A stretch of DNA of 64,000 nt from NCBI RefSeq assembly GCF_003259525.1, contig NZ_QLLO01000010.1, positions 1-64,000 on the forward strand, written 5' to 3'. Positions 26,116 through 33,883 of the stretch are shown piece after piece (the first letter of the stretch is position 1; each line of letters opens with the position of its first letter). The notes beneath the pieces are model-generated. The model was not told the DNA's origin and searched no databases. It saw only the letters and a program-made list of their open reading frames with translations. The translations under genes and the position numbers were made by a program. This DNA comes from Olleya aquimaris (GTDB lineage Bacteria > Bacteroidota > Bacteroidia > Flavobacteriales > Flavobacteriaceae).

Positions 26116-26277
26116 TTAGCTCTTCACGCCACCTTTGATAAGTGATAGTAAAAATAATACTATAAAAATGAAGAATAAAATTTTAGCAATTCCTGCAGAT
26201 GCTCCTGCTATACCTCCAAATCCTAAGATTCCAGCTATAATTGCAATAATAATAAATGTGATTGTCCAACGTAACAT
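26116..26277 (-). CDS. DUF1328 (YtjA-type) two-span membrane peptide
   Basis: 53 residues, read directly from the sequence. It begins M-L-R-W-T-I-T-F and has two hydrophobic spans separated by the family signature [16 protein letters not shown], ending [14 protein letters not shown]1328/YtjA proteins are small inner-membrane peptides of unknown role, often linked to envelope or general stress. It is downstream of the small lipoprotein gene on the same strand, within a stress-like cluster that also holds MscS and Dps. Confidence 0.85.
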   Translation of the reverse strand: MLRWTITFIIIAIIAGILGFGGIAGASAGIAKILFFIFIVLFLLSLIKGGVKS

Positions 26278-26342
26278 AATTTTTGTGTTTTAAGGGTTAG
26301 TAAATAATTCTAAATTTTTCTTTTTCTTTTCTAGCAATTTTT

Positions 26343-26486
26343 TTAGTCTACAGTATCTTCAACATCGTCTGCAACACTTTCTACAGCATCTTCAACTTTT
26401 TCTCCTGTTGATTTTTCTTCTCTGCAACCAGTCAATACTATTGATACTGAAAATAGAATTAAAAAGGTATAAGCTAATTTTTTCAT
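26343..26486 (-). CDS. 47-residue lipoprotein with acidic tail
   Basis: Read directly: M-K-K-L-A-Y-T-F-L-I, hydrophobic core, lipobox V-L-T-G-C (Cys21), then an acidic tail with K-V-E-D-A-V-E-S-V-A-D-D-V-E-D. It is a very small outer- or inner-membrane-anchored peptide; mature length is 27 residues. The heptad-like V-E-D-A-V/V-A-D-D-V pattern suggests an amphipathic helix. A CATCTTTG sequence (26531-26524) upstream may be its -7 promoter element; the Dps gene has the same octamer. It probably acts in osmotic or envelope stress together with its neighbours (inference). Confidence 0.75.
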   Translation of the reverse strand: MKKLAYTFLILFSVSIVLTGCREEKSTGEKVEDAVESVADDVEDTVD

Positions 26487-26593
26487 GATTTTTGGTTTTA
26501 AATGGTTAATTAATTTCTTACTTCAAAGATGCAACTAATTAAAGGGGTTTGTGTTACATCATTTAGTCGTTATGTTATATAATTTGAATGTTA

Positions 26594-27499
26594 CTAATTA
26601 TTAGAAAATTGCTTGTTATCCATTTCTGGCATTTCAAAGTCTAATTTATTATCAAATTGTAATGTTCTAATAGGAAACGGTATATTGATATCCTCTTTAT
26701 CATAGGCTTTCTTAACTTCTATAATAGCTTTGCTTTTAGCTCTTAGTTTTTCTAAAGCATTTTCGGCATCAATCCAAAATCTACATAAATAGTTTATAGA
26801 GCTTCCTCCAAATTCTGTGTAATAAAACTCAACATCATCCGGAGATTCAATTTGATCAAATGTGTTGCAAATGGTTTCTTTAGTTAATTTTTCTACAAGA
26901 TCTAAATCAGACTCGTAGCCTACTCCACATTCTAAAAAGATTCGCATTCTTGTAGTTAACGTATAGTTTTTAAGTGGATTTTCTAAAATCAATTTATTTG
27001 GAATAACAACCATGTTGTTATCTGCCTCTTTTAAGGTAAAATCTTTCAGGTTGATGTCCATGACTTCACCAGAAAATCCATTAGTTTCAACCCAATGTCC
27101 TATTTGTATTTTTTTTCTAAATGACAATACTATACCAGCAAAGGTGTTAGATAATGTCCCTTGTAAAGCAAGTCCTATAGCCAAACCAGCTACACCTGCA
27201 CCTGCTAATAATGAAGTTAATGTTTTTCCTAAATTTAAGATTCCTAAAGCTAAAAATAATCCAGCAAGTACTACTACTACTGCAGATAGACGACCTATCA
27301 TGTTAGTAATAGAATTTTCTTGTACACGTTTTGCAACTAGCTTAGATACATATTTGTTGACATATTTAGCAACAAAATATGAAGTAGCCAATACTAAGAT
27401 GGCTAATACTAAATTTGGGATGTTTGTTATAATTAGATTAAACCAACCTTCTAATTTTTCGATTAGTAAATTATAGGCTTCGGTTAGTTGAGATTTCAT
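26594..27499 (-). CDS. MscS-family mechanosensitive ion channel
   Basis: 301 residues. Three membrane segments are followed by the pore-lining helix with A-G-V-A-G-L-A-I-G-L-A-L-Q-G-T-L, then the conserved beta domain entry F-R-K-K-I-Q-I-G-H-W-V and the P-N-K-L-I-L-E-N-P-L-K-N-Y-T stretch. Its length matches the short MscS of E. coli, and it forms a heptameric channel that releases solutes on hypo-osmotic shock. It lies between the small lipoprotein and Dps genes on the same strand. Confidence 0.93.
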   Translation of the reverse strand: MKSQLTEAYNLLIEKLEGWFNLIITNIPNLVLAILVLATSYFVAKYVNKYVSKLVAKRVQENSITNMIGRLSAVVVVLAGLFLALGILNLGKTLTSLLAGAGVAGLAIGLALQGTLSNTFAGIVLSFRKKIQIGHWVETNGFSGEVMDINLKDFTLKEADNNMVVIPNKLILENPLKNYTLTTRMRIFLECGVGYESDLDLVEKLTKETICNTFDQIESPDDVEFYYTEFGGSSINYLCRFWIDAENALEKLRAKSKAIIEVKKAYDKEDINIPFPIRTLQFDNKLDFEMPEMDNKQFSNN

Positions 27500-27553
27500 A
27501 TGCGTGAGTTTAAGTTTTTAAATTGGTAATTAATGTTGTGTATTTAAGCTAGT

Positions 27554-28057
27554 TTAACTGGCTTTATTCATTTTATTAAGTTGCTTTGAGGTGTCTTTTG
27601 ACCATGCATTTAGCATCCAGCTGGTTTTTTCTAATTCTCTTATGTAGGCACCCATTAAATCTATGGTACCCTCGTCATTAGCCGCTTCTGCATTTTTAAT
27701 TACTAGAGACATTTGCTCTAAAATAATTTTATGGTCGTTTAACAATTCTGTCACCATCTCTTGGTCTGTTACCATAGCAGATGCTTCAGAGATTTTAGAT
27801 AGTCTTAAATAATCGTTTAATTTGCTTAAAGGATGGTGTCTTAAAGTTAGAATGCGTTCGGCTATTTCATCAATTTTTACTTTTGCATCGTTGTACATGT
27901 CTTCAAATTGATTGTGCAAATCAAAAAAGTTTTTTCCAAGAACATTCCAATGAAAGCTTCTAAGCTTTTGATAATATATGTGGTAATTAGCTAGTAATAA
28001 ATTTAATTCTTTTACTACAGGTACTAATTTTTCGTCGTTGATATTTAAATAGCTCAT
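27554..28057 (-). CDS. dps: Dps-family ferritin-like iron-storage and DNA-protection protein
   Basis: 167 residues, the normal Dps length. The ferroxidase ligands are visible in S-F-H-W-N-V-L-G-K-N-F-F-D-L-H-N-Q-F-E-D-M-Y-N (His, then His and Asp/Glu residues of the shared intersubunit site). Twelve subunits form a shell that oxidises Fe(II) with peroxide. The N terminus is short with few lysines, so strong DNA binding is not certain. The gene leads the stress cluster; an upstream CATCTTTG (28100-28093) could be a -7 element shared in type with the lipoprotein gene. Confidence 0.92.
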   Translation of the reverse strand: MSYLNINDEKLVPVVKELNLLLANYHIYYQKLRSFHWNVLGKNFFDLHNQFEDMYNDAKVKIDEIAERILTLRHHPLSKLNDYLRLSKISEASAMVTDQEMVTELLNDHKIILEQMSLVIKNAEAANDEGTIDLMGAYIRELEKTSWMLNAWSKDTSKQLNKMNKAS

Positions 28058-28239
28058 TTTTTTTGTTTTTAACGTTTGTAATCCTTTTAATGCAAAGATG
28101 CATCACAAATCAAGCAAATCTGTTATAAGATTTTTTTTGATTGTTATAGAATTTCAATAATGGCTAATAAATAAGCGGTATTATAAGATAATTTGAAAAA
28201 TTAAAAAGAAGATATTTAAAGGGTAAGAATCAATTATGG

Positions 28240-29019
28240 TTATTCAAATTCAATAGAATTTAATATTAACCCTGAAGCTGGAGCAATATATTGCATGTTG
28301 TATTTATAGTCTGGTTTTAAGCTAGCTTCAATATCTTGTAAGGTACGTTTACCTTGACCTAATTCTATCAAGGTACCCATCATTAATCGGATTTGATTAC
28401 GCATAAATCCTTTACCCTTTACTCGCAACATATAACTTTTTTCTGGAAAAAAATTGGCAGTATAGATATTATTTTCTACCAATTCGCATTTTAATATTGT
28501 TCTGTTATAAATCCCATTATCAGTAGGTTTATAGCAATAGGCTTTAAGATAGTGTTTGCCTTCAAAAAGCTTGGCTCCTTGTTGCATTAAATCTATATCT
28601 AGATTGTCTAAAATAGTCGTTAATATTGGTGCACAAAACGGATGAAATTTGTTTCCAAAAGCAAACAAATACAAGTATTCTTTAACTTTAGAGTGTTGTA
28701 TAATATTAAAATCTTGATCTACTTCTCTAATAGTTTTAGCTCGAATATCCTGAGGTAAATTATAATTAAACAATGCTAAAAAGGCATCAAAATCTTCAAT
28801 AGGTTCTTCTAAAAACAACTCGAATGCAGCTTGTTCTGCACTTACCATTGCATCTGTACGACCAGAAGTAAGCGTTTTAAATTTCTTTTTTTCTAAAATG
28901 AAGTTAAGCGTACGATCAATCATTAAATGCAAAGTTTTTAGGTTTGGCTGTTTTTGCCAACCATGAAACCGATAACCCAAATATTGAATAGTAATAACGT
29001 AGAAATACTTTTTTTGCAT
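28240..29019 (-). CDS. Divergent TruA-type tRNA pseudouridine synthase
   Basis: 259 residues from ATG 29019. An upstream ATG at 29055 adds 12 residues unlike the family. The N-terminal Y-F-Y-V-I-T-I-Q-Y-L-G-Y-R-F-H-G-W-Q-K-Q matches TruA well, and the catalytic Asp is present in S-G-R-T-D-A. However the canonical G-R-T-D-A-G-V-H-A is written G-R-T-D-A-M-V-S-A, losing the Gly and His. C-terminal F-M-R-N-Q-I-R-L-M-M-G-T-L matches the R-N-Q-I-R family motif. It is therefore a paralogue that pseudouridylates an RNA not necessarily tRNA 38-40. Confidence 0.85.
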   Translation of the reverse strand: MQKKYFYVITIQYLGYRFHGWQKQPNLKTLHLMIDRTLNFILEKKKFKTLTSGRTDAMVSAEQAAFELFLEEPIEDFDAFLALFNYNLPQDIRAKTIREVDQDFNIIQHSKVKEYLYLFAFGNKFHPFCAPILTTILDNLDIDLMQQGAKLFEGKHYLKAYCYKPTDNGIYNRTILKCELVENNIYTANFFPEKSYMLRVKGKGFMRNQIRLMMGTLIELGQGKRTLQDIEASLKPDYKYNMQYIAPASGLILNSIEFE

Positions 29020-29112
29020 AATAATTATTGAACGTCGAAAATACAGTTTTAGCAAGCATCTCGCAAAATTTTTATAAATTGAAACTTATTAACTAACTAA
29101 AAAATAAAAATT

Positions 29113-29532
29113 ATGTCAACAACCACCACACAAAAACCACCAATTTGGTTCTGGATAGTCGCAGTAATTGGACTAATTTGGAACGGAATGGGAGTCAATG
29201 CTTATTTACAACAAGCTTACAATACCGAAAGTTTTAGAAGCATGTACACAGAAGAACAAATAAATATTGTAGCCAATACACCATCTTGGGTTACCGCAGC
29301 ATTTGCTATTGCAGTATTTGCTGGGTTTTTTGCTTTTGTATTTATTTTATTACGAAAAAAATTAGGCTATACTTTAATGTTATTATCACTGTTAGCAGTG
29401 ATTGTACAAATGAGTTATTTACTAATCAACAATTATGTTAGTAGTATGGTAATGACCATAATGATTATAGTTTTTGCTATAGTTTTTGTTGTTTTGGCTA
29501 GACTATTTGTACAAAAAGGCTGGATTAGCTAA
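29113..29532 (+). CDS. Four-span membrane protein of unknown function
   Basis: 139 residues with four hydrophobic helices (I-W-F-W-I-V-A-V-I-G-L-I-W-N-G, A-F-A-I-A-V-F-A-G-F-F-A-F, L-M-L-L-S-L-L-A-V-I-V-Q and the last M-V-M-T-I-M-I-I-V-F). The only loop of size carries N-T-E-S-F-R-S-M-Y-T-E-E-Q. Similar proteins are frequent in flavobacteria, sometimes labelled sugar transporter, which I cannot support. It is divergent from truA and ends at a bidirectional terminator shared with hisIE. Confidence 0.8.
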   Translation: MSTTTTQKPPIWFWIVAVIGLIWNGMGVNAYLQQAYNTESFRSMYTEEQINIVANTPSWVTAAFAIAVFAGFFAFVFILLRKKLGYTLMLLSLLAVIVQMSYLLINNYVSSMVMTIMIIVFAIVFVVLARLFVQKGWIS

Positions 29533-29548
29533 CAAAATATACACATAA

Positions 29549-29577
29549 AAAAAGGCATCAATTTGATGCCTTTTTTT
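29549..29577. terminator. Bidirectional terminator between the membrane protein gene and hisIE
   Basis: GGCATCA (29554-29560) pairs with TGATGCC (29564-29570), with A runs on the left and T runs on the right, so it can end transcripts from both sides. Confidence 0.88.
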
Positions 29578-30175
29578 ATTGTTCTCTTTCTTTTAAAACT
29601 GTCACCACATCTTTTAGTTTAAACCCTTTAGCTTGCAACAACATTAAATAATGAAATAATAAATCGGCACTTTCATTTAAAAATAAACCATCGTTTTGGT
29701 CTTTAGCCTCAATAACTACTTCTACAGCTTCCTCTCCTACTTTTTGAGCGATTTTATTTATACCTGAAGCAAATAGTGAAGCTACATAAGAGGTTGAAGC
29801 ATCTCCAGTTTTTACACGGTTTTCTATGGTGTTTTCTAATTTTGAAATAAATCCAAAAGTCTCTGTATTGGCTTCATCCCAACAGGTGTCACTTCCTTTA
29901 TGGCAGGTTGGACCATTTGGATTGACTTGAATGAGTAGTGTGTCATTATCACAATCTAGTTTTATATCTACTAAATGTAACACGTTGCCACTTTCTTCAC
30001 CTTTAGTCCATAAACGATTTTTAGTTCTGCTATAAAACGTTACCAAATTGGTTTCCATAGTTTTGTTAAAAGCCTCTTGATTCATGTAGCCTAACATCAA
30101 TACATTTTTTGTTTGTGCATCCTGAATAATTGCTGGTACTAATCCGTCGTTATTTTTATTGAAATTTATGTTCAT
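29576..30175 (-). CDS. hisIE: Bifunctional phosphoribosyl-AMP cyclohydrolase / phosphoribosyl-ATP pyrophosphatase
   Basis: 199 residues, the usual length of the fusion. The HisI half has C-D-N-D-T-L-L-I-Q-V and the zinc/Cys motif G-P-T-C-H-K-G-S-D-T-C-W. The HisE half has the MazG-like metal site V-G-E-E-A-V-E-V-V-I-E-A-K. It catalyses steps 2 and 3 of histidine synthesis, turning phosphoribosyl-ATP into ProFAR in the cytoplasm. It is the last gene of the operon, ending at the bidirectional terminator. A cloverleaf repeat fills its 130-base gap from hisF. Confidence 0.95.
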   Translation of the reverse strand: MNINFNKNNDGLVPAIIQDAQTKNVLMLGYMNQEAFNKTMETNLVTFYSRTKNRLWTKGEESGNVLHLVDIKLDCDNDTLLIQVNPNGPTCHKGSDTCWDEANTETFGFISKLENTIENRVKTGDASTSYVASLFASGINKIAQKVGEEAVEVVIEAKDQNDGLFLNESADLLFHYLMLLQAKGFKLKDVVTVLKEREQ

Positions 30176-30197
30176 TCTGTTATATGTATTTAGGACT

Positions 30198-30299
30198 CGT
30201 CAGTTCGAGTGAAATTGCTTTTTAGCAATTTTGTATCGAGAACTTATAATGACTTCTCGATACTATTTGTTCATGCTTCACAAATCACTCGAAGTGACG
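30198..30299. repeat. Cloverleaf palindromic element, copy 1 (hisF-hisIE spacer)
   Basis: An outer stem CGTCAGTTCGAGTGA (30198-30212) / TCACTCGAAGTGACG (30285-30299), 14 of 15 pairing, encloses three hairpins: AAATTGCT/AGCAATTT (30212-30231), GTATCGAGAA/TTCTCGATAC (30233-30263) and ATTTGT/ACAAAT (30265-30285). The result is a four-way, tRNA-shaped fold. A second copy lies at 32528. Confidence 0.85.
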
Positions 30300-30305
30300 A
30301 TATAA

Positions 30306-31061
30306 TTATAATCGTACTTCTATATTATTATCTCTTAATTCTTCTTTTAAATCTTTTATAGCTATTTCACCAAAATGAAACACACTAGCAGCCAAAGCAG
30401 CATCTGCTTTACCCTCTTTAAAGGTATCCACAAAATGTTGTACAGTTCCTGCTCCTCCAGAAGCTATTATTGGAATATTTAAAGTTTCAGATAACTTAGC
30501 CAAAGCTTCGTTAGCAAAACCATTTTTGGTACCATCATTATTCATGGAAGTAAATAATATTTCTCCTGCTCCTCTTTGTTCTACCTCTTTAGCCCATTCA
30601 AATAAATCTAAATTAGTTGGTATACTTCCACCTGCTAAGTGTACTTTCCATTCGCTATCTATTTGTTTGGCGTCTATTGCTACCACCACACATTGACTTC
30701 CAAATTTGTTTGCCAACTCGTTAATTAATTCAGGTCTTTTTACTGCTGAAGAATTTATAGAAACCTTATCTGCACCAGATTTTAACAACACATCTACATC
30801 TTCTACAGAAGATATCCCACCTCCTACCGTAAACGGAATATTAACTTGCTCTGCCACCTGTAACACCATGTCAATCATGGTTTTTCTGCCTTCTAAAGTG
30901 GCTGAAATATCTAAAAACACCAGCTCGTCCGCACCTTTTACAGCATATTGTTTAGCCAGTTCTACTGGATCTCCAGCATCACGTAAATTAACAAAATTGA
31001 CACCTTTTACGGTTCGTCCGTTTTTAATGTCTAGACAGGGTATGATTCGTTTTGTAAGCAT
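30306..31061 (-). CDS. hisF: Imidazole glycerol phosphate synthase, cyclase subunit
   Basis: 251 residues, TIM barrel. The catalytic Asp residues are in [13 protein letters not shown] and V-V-A-I-D-A-K-Q. Phosphate-binding loops G-G-G-I and A-S-G-G-A-G-T are present. With HisH it turns PRFAR plus ammonia into imidazole glycerol phosphate and AICAR. It is the penultimate gene of the his operon, flanked by palindromic repeat spacers on both sides. Confidence 0.96.
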   Translation of the reverse strand: MLTKRIIPCLDIKNGRTVKGVNFVNLRDAGDPVELAKQYAVKGADELVFLDISATLEGRKTMIDMVLQVAEQVNIPFTVGGGISSVEDVDVLLKSGADKVSINSSAVKRPELINELANKFGSQCVVVAIDAKQIDSEWKVHLAGGSIPTNLDLFEWAKEVEQRGAGEILFTSMNNDGTKNGFANEALAKLSETLNIPIIASGGAGTVQHFVDTFKEGKADAALAASVFHFGEIAIKDLKEELRDNNIEVRL

Positions 31062-31066
31062 CTTTT

Positions 31067-31126
31067 GGCTTTTGGCTTTTAGCTTTTGGCGATTAGCTAA
31101 CTGCTAAAACCCAAAAGCTAAAGGCT
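31067..31126. repeat. Tandem-plus-inverted repeat, family D copy 1 (hisA-hisF spacer)
   Basis: The octamer CTTTTGGC is repeated with small changes from about 31062 to 31090. An inverted repeat TAGCTTTTGG (31080-31089) / CCAAAAGCTA (31111-31120) closes a stem-loop. A related sequence fills the hisH-hisA spacer. Confidence 0.7.
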
Positions 31127-31128
31127 AT

Positions 31129-31863
31129 TTATATAAATCGTTGTAATTCTCTTAATGTAATTCTGTTTTCATAAAGTGCTTTTCCAATAATCACACCTTC
31201 GCAACCAATTTCTGCAAGCGTTTCCAAATCTTGAATAGTTGTAACACCTCCTGAAGCTATTAATTTAACCGATTGGTCTGTACTACCATTACTACATTGA
31301 CTAATAATGTTTTTATATAACTCAATAGAAGGTCCTTCTAACATACCATCTTTTGAAATATCTGTGCAAATCACATATTTAATGCCTTGTTTTTGATAGT
31401 CTTTTATAAACGGAATGACATCCAGATTACTTTCTTCTAACCAACCACTAATGGCTATTTTTTGGTTATTACAATCTGCACCCAAAATTATTTTTTGTGA
31501 GCCATATTTACTAATCCAACTTTCAAAAATGTCTCTGTTTTTTACTGCAATACTTCCTCCAGTTATTTGTCTAGCTCCAGAATTGAATGCGGTAATAATA
31601 TCGTTATCAGACTTTAAGCCACCTCCAAAATCGATTTTTAAATTGGTTTTAGAAGCCACCTGCTCTAACACACGATAATTAACAACATGTGCTGCTTTGG
31701 CACCATCTAAATCGACCATGTGTAAATACTCGATGCCTGCATCTTCAAACTGTTTAGCTATTTCTAATGGGTTTTCGTTATAAATTTTAGTGGTATTGTA
31801 ATCGCCTTTTGTTAAACGAACACACTTCCCGTCTATGATATCTATTGCTGGTATTATTCTCAT
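31129..31863 (-). CDS. hisA: ProFAR isomerase
   Basis: 244 residues, TIM barrel paralogue of HisF. Catalytic Asp in [13 protein letters not shown] and the second in C-T-D-I-S-K-D-G-M. Phosphate loops G-G-G-L and S-G-G-V are visible. It performs the Amadori isomerisation of ProFAR to PRFAR, step 4. It lies between hisH and hisF in the operon, with family D repeats in both gaps. Confidence 0.96.
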   Translation of the reverse strand: MRIIPAIDIIDGKCVRLTKGDYNTTKIYNENPLEIAKQFEDAGIEYLHMVDLDGAKAAHVVNYRVLEQVASKTNLKIDFGGGLKSDNDIITAFNSGARQITGGSIAVKNRDIFESWISKYGSQKIILGADCNNQKIAISGWLEESNLDVIPFIKDYQKQGIKYVICTDISKDGMLEGPSIELYKNIISQCSNGSTDQSVKLIASGGVTTIQDLETLAEIGCEGVIIGKALYENRITLRELQRFI

Positions 31864-31867
31864 ATTT

Positions 31868-31926
31868 TGACTTTTGGCTTTTGGCTTATGACTATTAGCG
31901 TTAGGCTAACAGCAAACAGCTAAAAG
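31868..31926. repeat. Family D repeat, copy 2 (hisH-hisA spacer)
   Basis: CTTTTGGCTTTTGGCTT with later GCTAACAGC and CAGCTAAAAG, the same sequence style as the hisA-hisF spacer: direct CTTTTGGC units followed by inverted GCTAAAAG units. Confidence 0.65.
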
Positions 31927-32511
31927 TTATTTTAACTCTATAAAATTCTTTAATAATTGTTCTCCTGCTGTACTGCTTTTTTCTGGGTGAAATTGCACGC
32001 CATAAAAATTATCCCTTTGTAAAGCAGATGCGTAATCTAATCCATAATTAGTTACTGCAATGCTTTGGTTACAATTTTCTGCATAAAAACTATGTACGCA
32101 ATACATAAACTCACGGTTTTTAACGCCATTAAACAAATCTGTTTTTAAATTGGTAATGGTATTCCATCCCATTTGTGGCACTTTAACGGTATTGTTAAAT
32201 CGTTTTACTTCTGTATTAAAAATGCCTAATCCTATTGTATTACCCTCTTCTGAAGAGTTACACATCAATTGCATCCCTAAACAAATACCTAAAACGGGTT
32301 GTTTTAAAGTCGGAATTAAAGTATCCAAACCACTTGTTCTTAACATACTCATCGCACTACTTGCTTCTCCAACACCAGGAAAAATAACTTTATCTGCTGC
32401 TTCAATCTCTTCAGGGTTATTAGATAATATAGCATCATAACCTAAGCGTTTAAAAGCAAACTGAATGCTTTTAATGTTTCCTGCTCCGTAATTTATTATT
32501 ACTATTTTCAT
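31927..32511 (-). CDS. hisH: Imidazole glycerol phosphate synthase, glutaminase subunit
   Basis: 194 residues. Class I amidotransferase triad: nucleophile Cys in L-G-I-C-L-G-M-Q-L-M, and His/Glu in V-Q-F-H-P-E-K-S. N-terminal I-I-N-Y-G-A-G-N-I and P-G-V-G-E-A-S set the oxyanion/substrate loops. It supplies ammonia to HisF through the barrel. It lies between hisB and hisA; the upstream spacer holds cloverleaf copy 2. Confidence 0.96.
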   Translation of the reverse strand: MKIVIINYGAGNIKSIQFAFKRLGYDAILSNNPEEIEAADKVIFPGVGEASSAMSMLRTSGLDTLIPTLKQPVLGICLGMQLMCNSSEEGNTIGLGIFNTEVKRFNNTVKVPQMGWNTITNLKTDLFNGVKNREFMYCVHSFYAENCNQSIAVTNYGLDYASALQRDNFYGVQFHPEKSSTAGEQLLKNFIELK

Positions 32512-32527
32512 TTTTTAGTTTTTGTTA

Positions 32528-32633
32528 CGTCAGTTCTAGTGAAATTGCTATTCAGCAATTTTGTATCGAGAACTTATTTCTCTATACGTCTCGATACAAT
32601 TTGCTCATACTTCACAAATCACTATAAGTGACG
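32528..32633. repeat. Cloverleaf palindromic element, copy 2 (hisB-hisH spacer)
   Basis: Outer stem CGTCAGTTCTAGTGA (32528-32542) / TCACTATAAGTGACG (32619-32633). Inner hairpins: AAATTGCT/AGCAATTT (32542-32561), GTATCGAGA/TCTCGATAC (32563-32597), ATTTG/CAAAT (third arm). It has the same order and spacing as copy 1, with changes mainly in loops. Confidence 0.85.
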
Positions 32634-32656
32634 TTAAATTAATAAACTAATACAGC

Positions 32657-33796
32657 TTACAACATTCCTTTAGTTGATGGTAAATACATCTTGTTAGCAT
32701 CACGTTTGACTGCCATTTTCATTGCTTTTGCAAATGCTTTAAAAATGCCTTCAATTTTATGGTGTTCGTTAGTACCTTCTGCTTTTATGTTTAAGTTGCA
32801 TTTGGCACCATCTGTAAACGATTTAAACAAATGGAAAAACATTTCGGTTGGCATATCACCAATTTTTTCGCGTTTAAAATCAGCATCCCATTCTAACCAA
32901 TTTCTACCTCCAAAGTCCACTGCTACTTGTGCTAAACAGTCGTCCATAGGTAAGCAAAACCCGTATCGCTCGATACCTAATTTATTACCTAAGGTTTTAT
33001 TAAATAATTCGCCTAAAGCAATCATAGTATCTTCAATAGTGTGGTGCTCATCCACTTCTAAATCGCCATCTACTTTAACGGTTAAATCCATTGCGCCATG
33101 ACGACCAATTTGGTCTAACATATGATCAAAAAACTTTAATCCTGTATCGATGTCATTTTTACCAGAACCATCAAGGTTTAATTTAATGTAAATTTTGGTT
33201 TCGTTAGTGTTTCTGGTAATCTCAGCAACGCGATCTTCTAATTTTAAAAACTCGTAAATCGCTTTCCAATCTGTACTTGTCAAAACTATACAATCTAAAA
33301 TAGCTTGTTTAGAGCTTTCAATTTCATCTGCTCCTAACTCTGGATTTTCAGATAAAAAAATACCTTTAGCACCCAAGTTTTTAGCCAATTCCATGTCTGT
33401 GATTCGGTCACCTAAAACAAAACTGTTTTTTAAATCGTATTTAGTAGCATCTAAATATTTAGATAATAACCCAGTTCTAGGCTTACGTGTGTCTGCATTT
33501 TCATGCGGAAATGTTTTGTCTATGCAAACTTCAGAAAACACTACACCTTCCTTTTCAAAAGCTGAGATAATTTTGTTTTGAGCAGGCCAAAAGGTGTCTT
33601 CTGGAAACGAATCGGTTCCTAAACCATCCTGATTGGTCACCATAACTAGTTCGTAATCTAACTCTGAAGCTATTTTAGCCATGTATTGAAACACTTTTGG
33701 GTAAAACTCTAACTTCTCTAAACTATCTAACTGATAATCTACAGGTGGCTCTAAAACTAATGTCCCATCTCTGTCTATAAAAAGTACTTTTTTCAT
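32657..33796 (-). CDS. hisB: Bifunctional histidinol-phosphatase / imidazoleglycerol-phosphate dehydratase
   Basis: 379 residues. N-terminal HAD phosphatase: F-I-D-R-D-G-T-L-V (nucleophile Asp), then [11 protein letters not shown]-terminal dehydratase from about residue 190: [15 protein letters not shown], and N-E-H-H-K-I-E-G, the Mn-binding His pairs. This enterobacterial-style fusion is standard in Bacteroidetes and does steps 6 and 8 of the pathway. It sits between hisC and hisH. Confidence 0.96.
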   Translation of the reverse strand: MKKVLFIDRDGTLVLEPPVDYQLDSLEKLEFYPKVFQYMAKIASELDYELVMVTNQDGLGTDSFPEDTFWPAQNKIISAFEKEGVVFSEVCIDKTFPHENADTRKPRTGLLSKYLDATKYDLKNSFVLGDRITDMELAKNLGAKGIFLSENPELGADEIESSKQAILDCIVLTSTDWKAIYEFLKLEDRVAEITRNTNETKIYIKLNLDGSGKNDIDTGLKFFDHMLDQIGRHGAMDLTVKVDGDLEVDEHHTIEDTMIALGELFNKTLGNKLGIERYGFCLPMDDCLAQVAVDFGGRNWLEWDADFKREKIGDMPTEMFFHLFKSFTDGAKCNLNIKAEGTNEHHKIEGIFKAFAKAMKMAVKRDANKMYLPSTKGML

Positions 33797-33810
33797 TTTA
33801 TTTTTTATTT

Positions 33811-33875
33811 TGTCAAGCTGAATTTATTTCAGCATCTCATTATTCTGTTGTGTGATTCTGAAACAAGTTCAGAAC
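33811..33875. repeat. Two-hairpin palindromic repeat, family C (hisC-hisB spacer)
   Basis: Hairpin GCTGAA-ATTTA-TTTCAGC region (33817-33833) followed by TTCTGAA (33856-33862) / TTCAGAA (33868-33874). The two hairpins share the TTCAG/CTGAA core. Confidence 0.7.
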
Positions 33876-33883
33876 AATCACAA

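Noticed and set aside
30198-30299. tRNA gene, because of the cloverleaf and a GTTCGAG sequence
   Set aside because: The stem lengths, arm order and loop contents do not fit a tRNA: no CCA-type acceptor, no proper anticodon arm, and a second copy in another spacer with a changed GTTCTAG.
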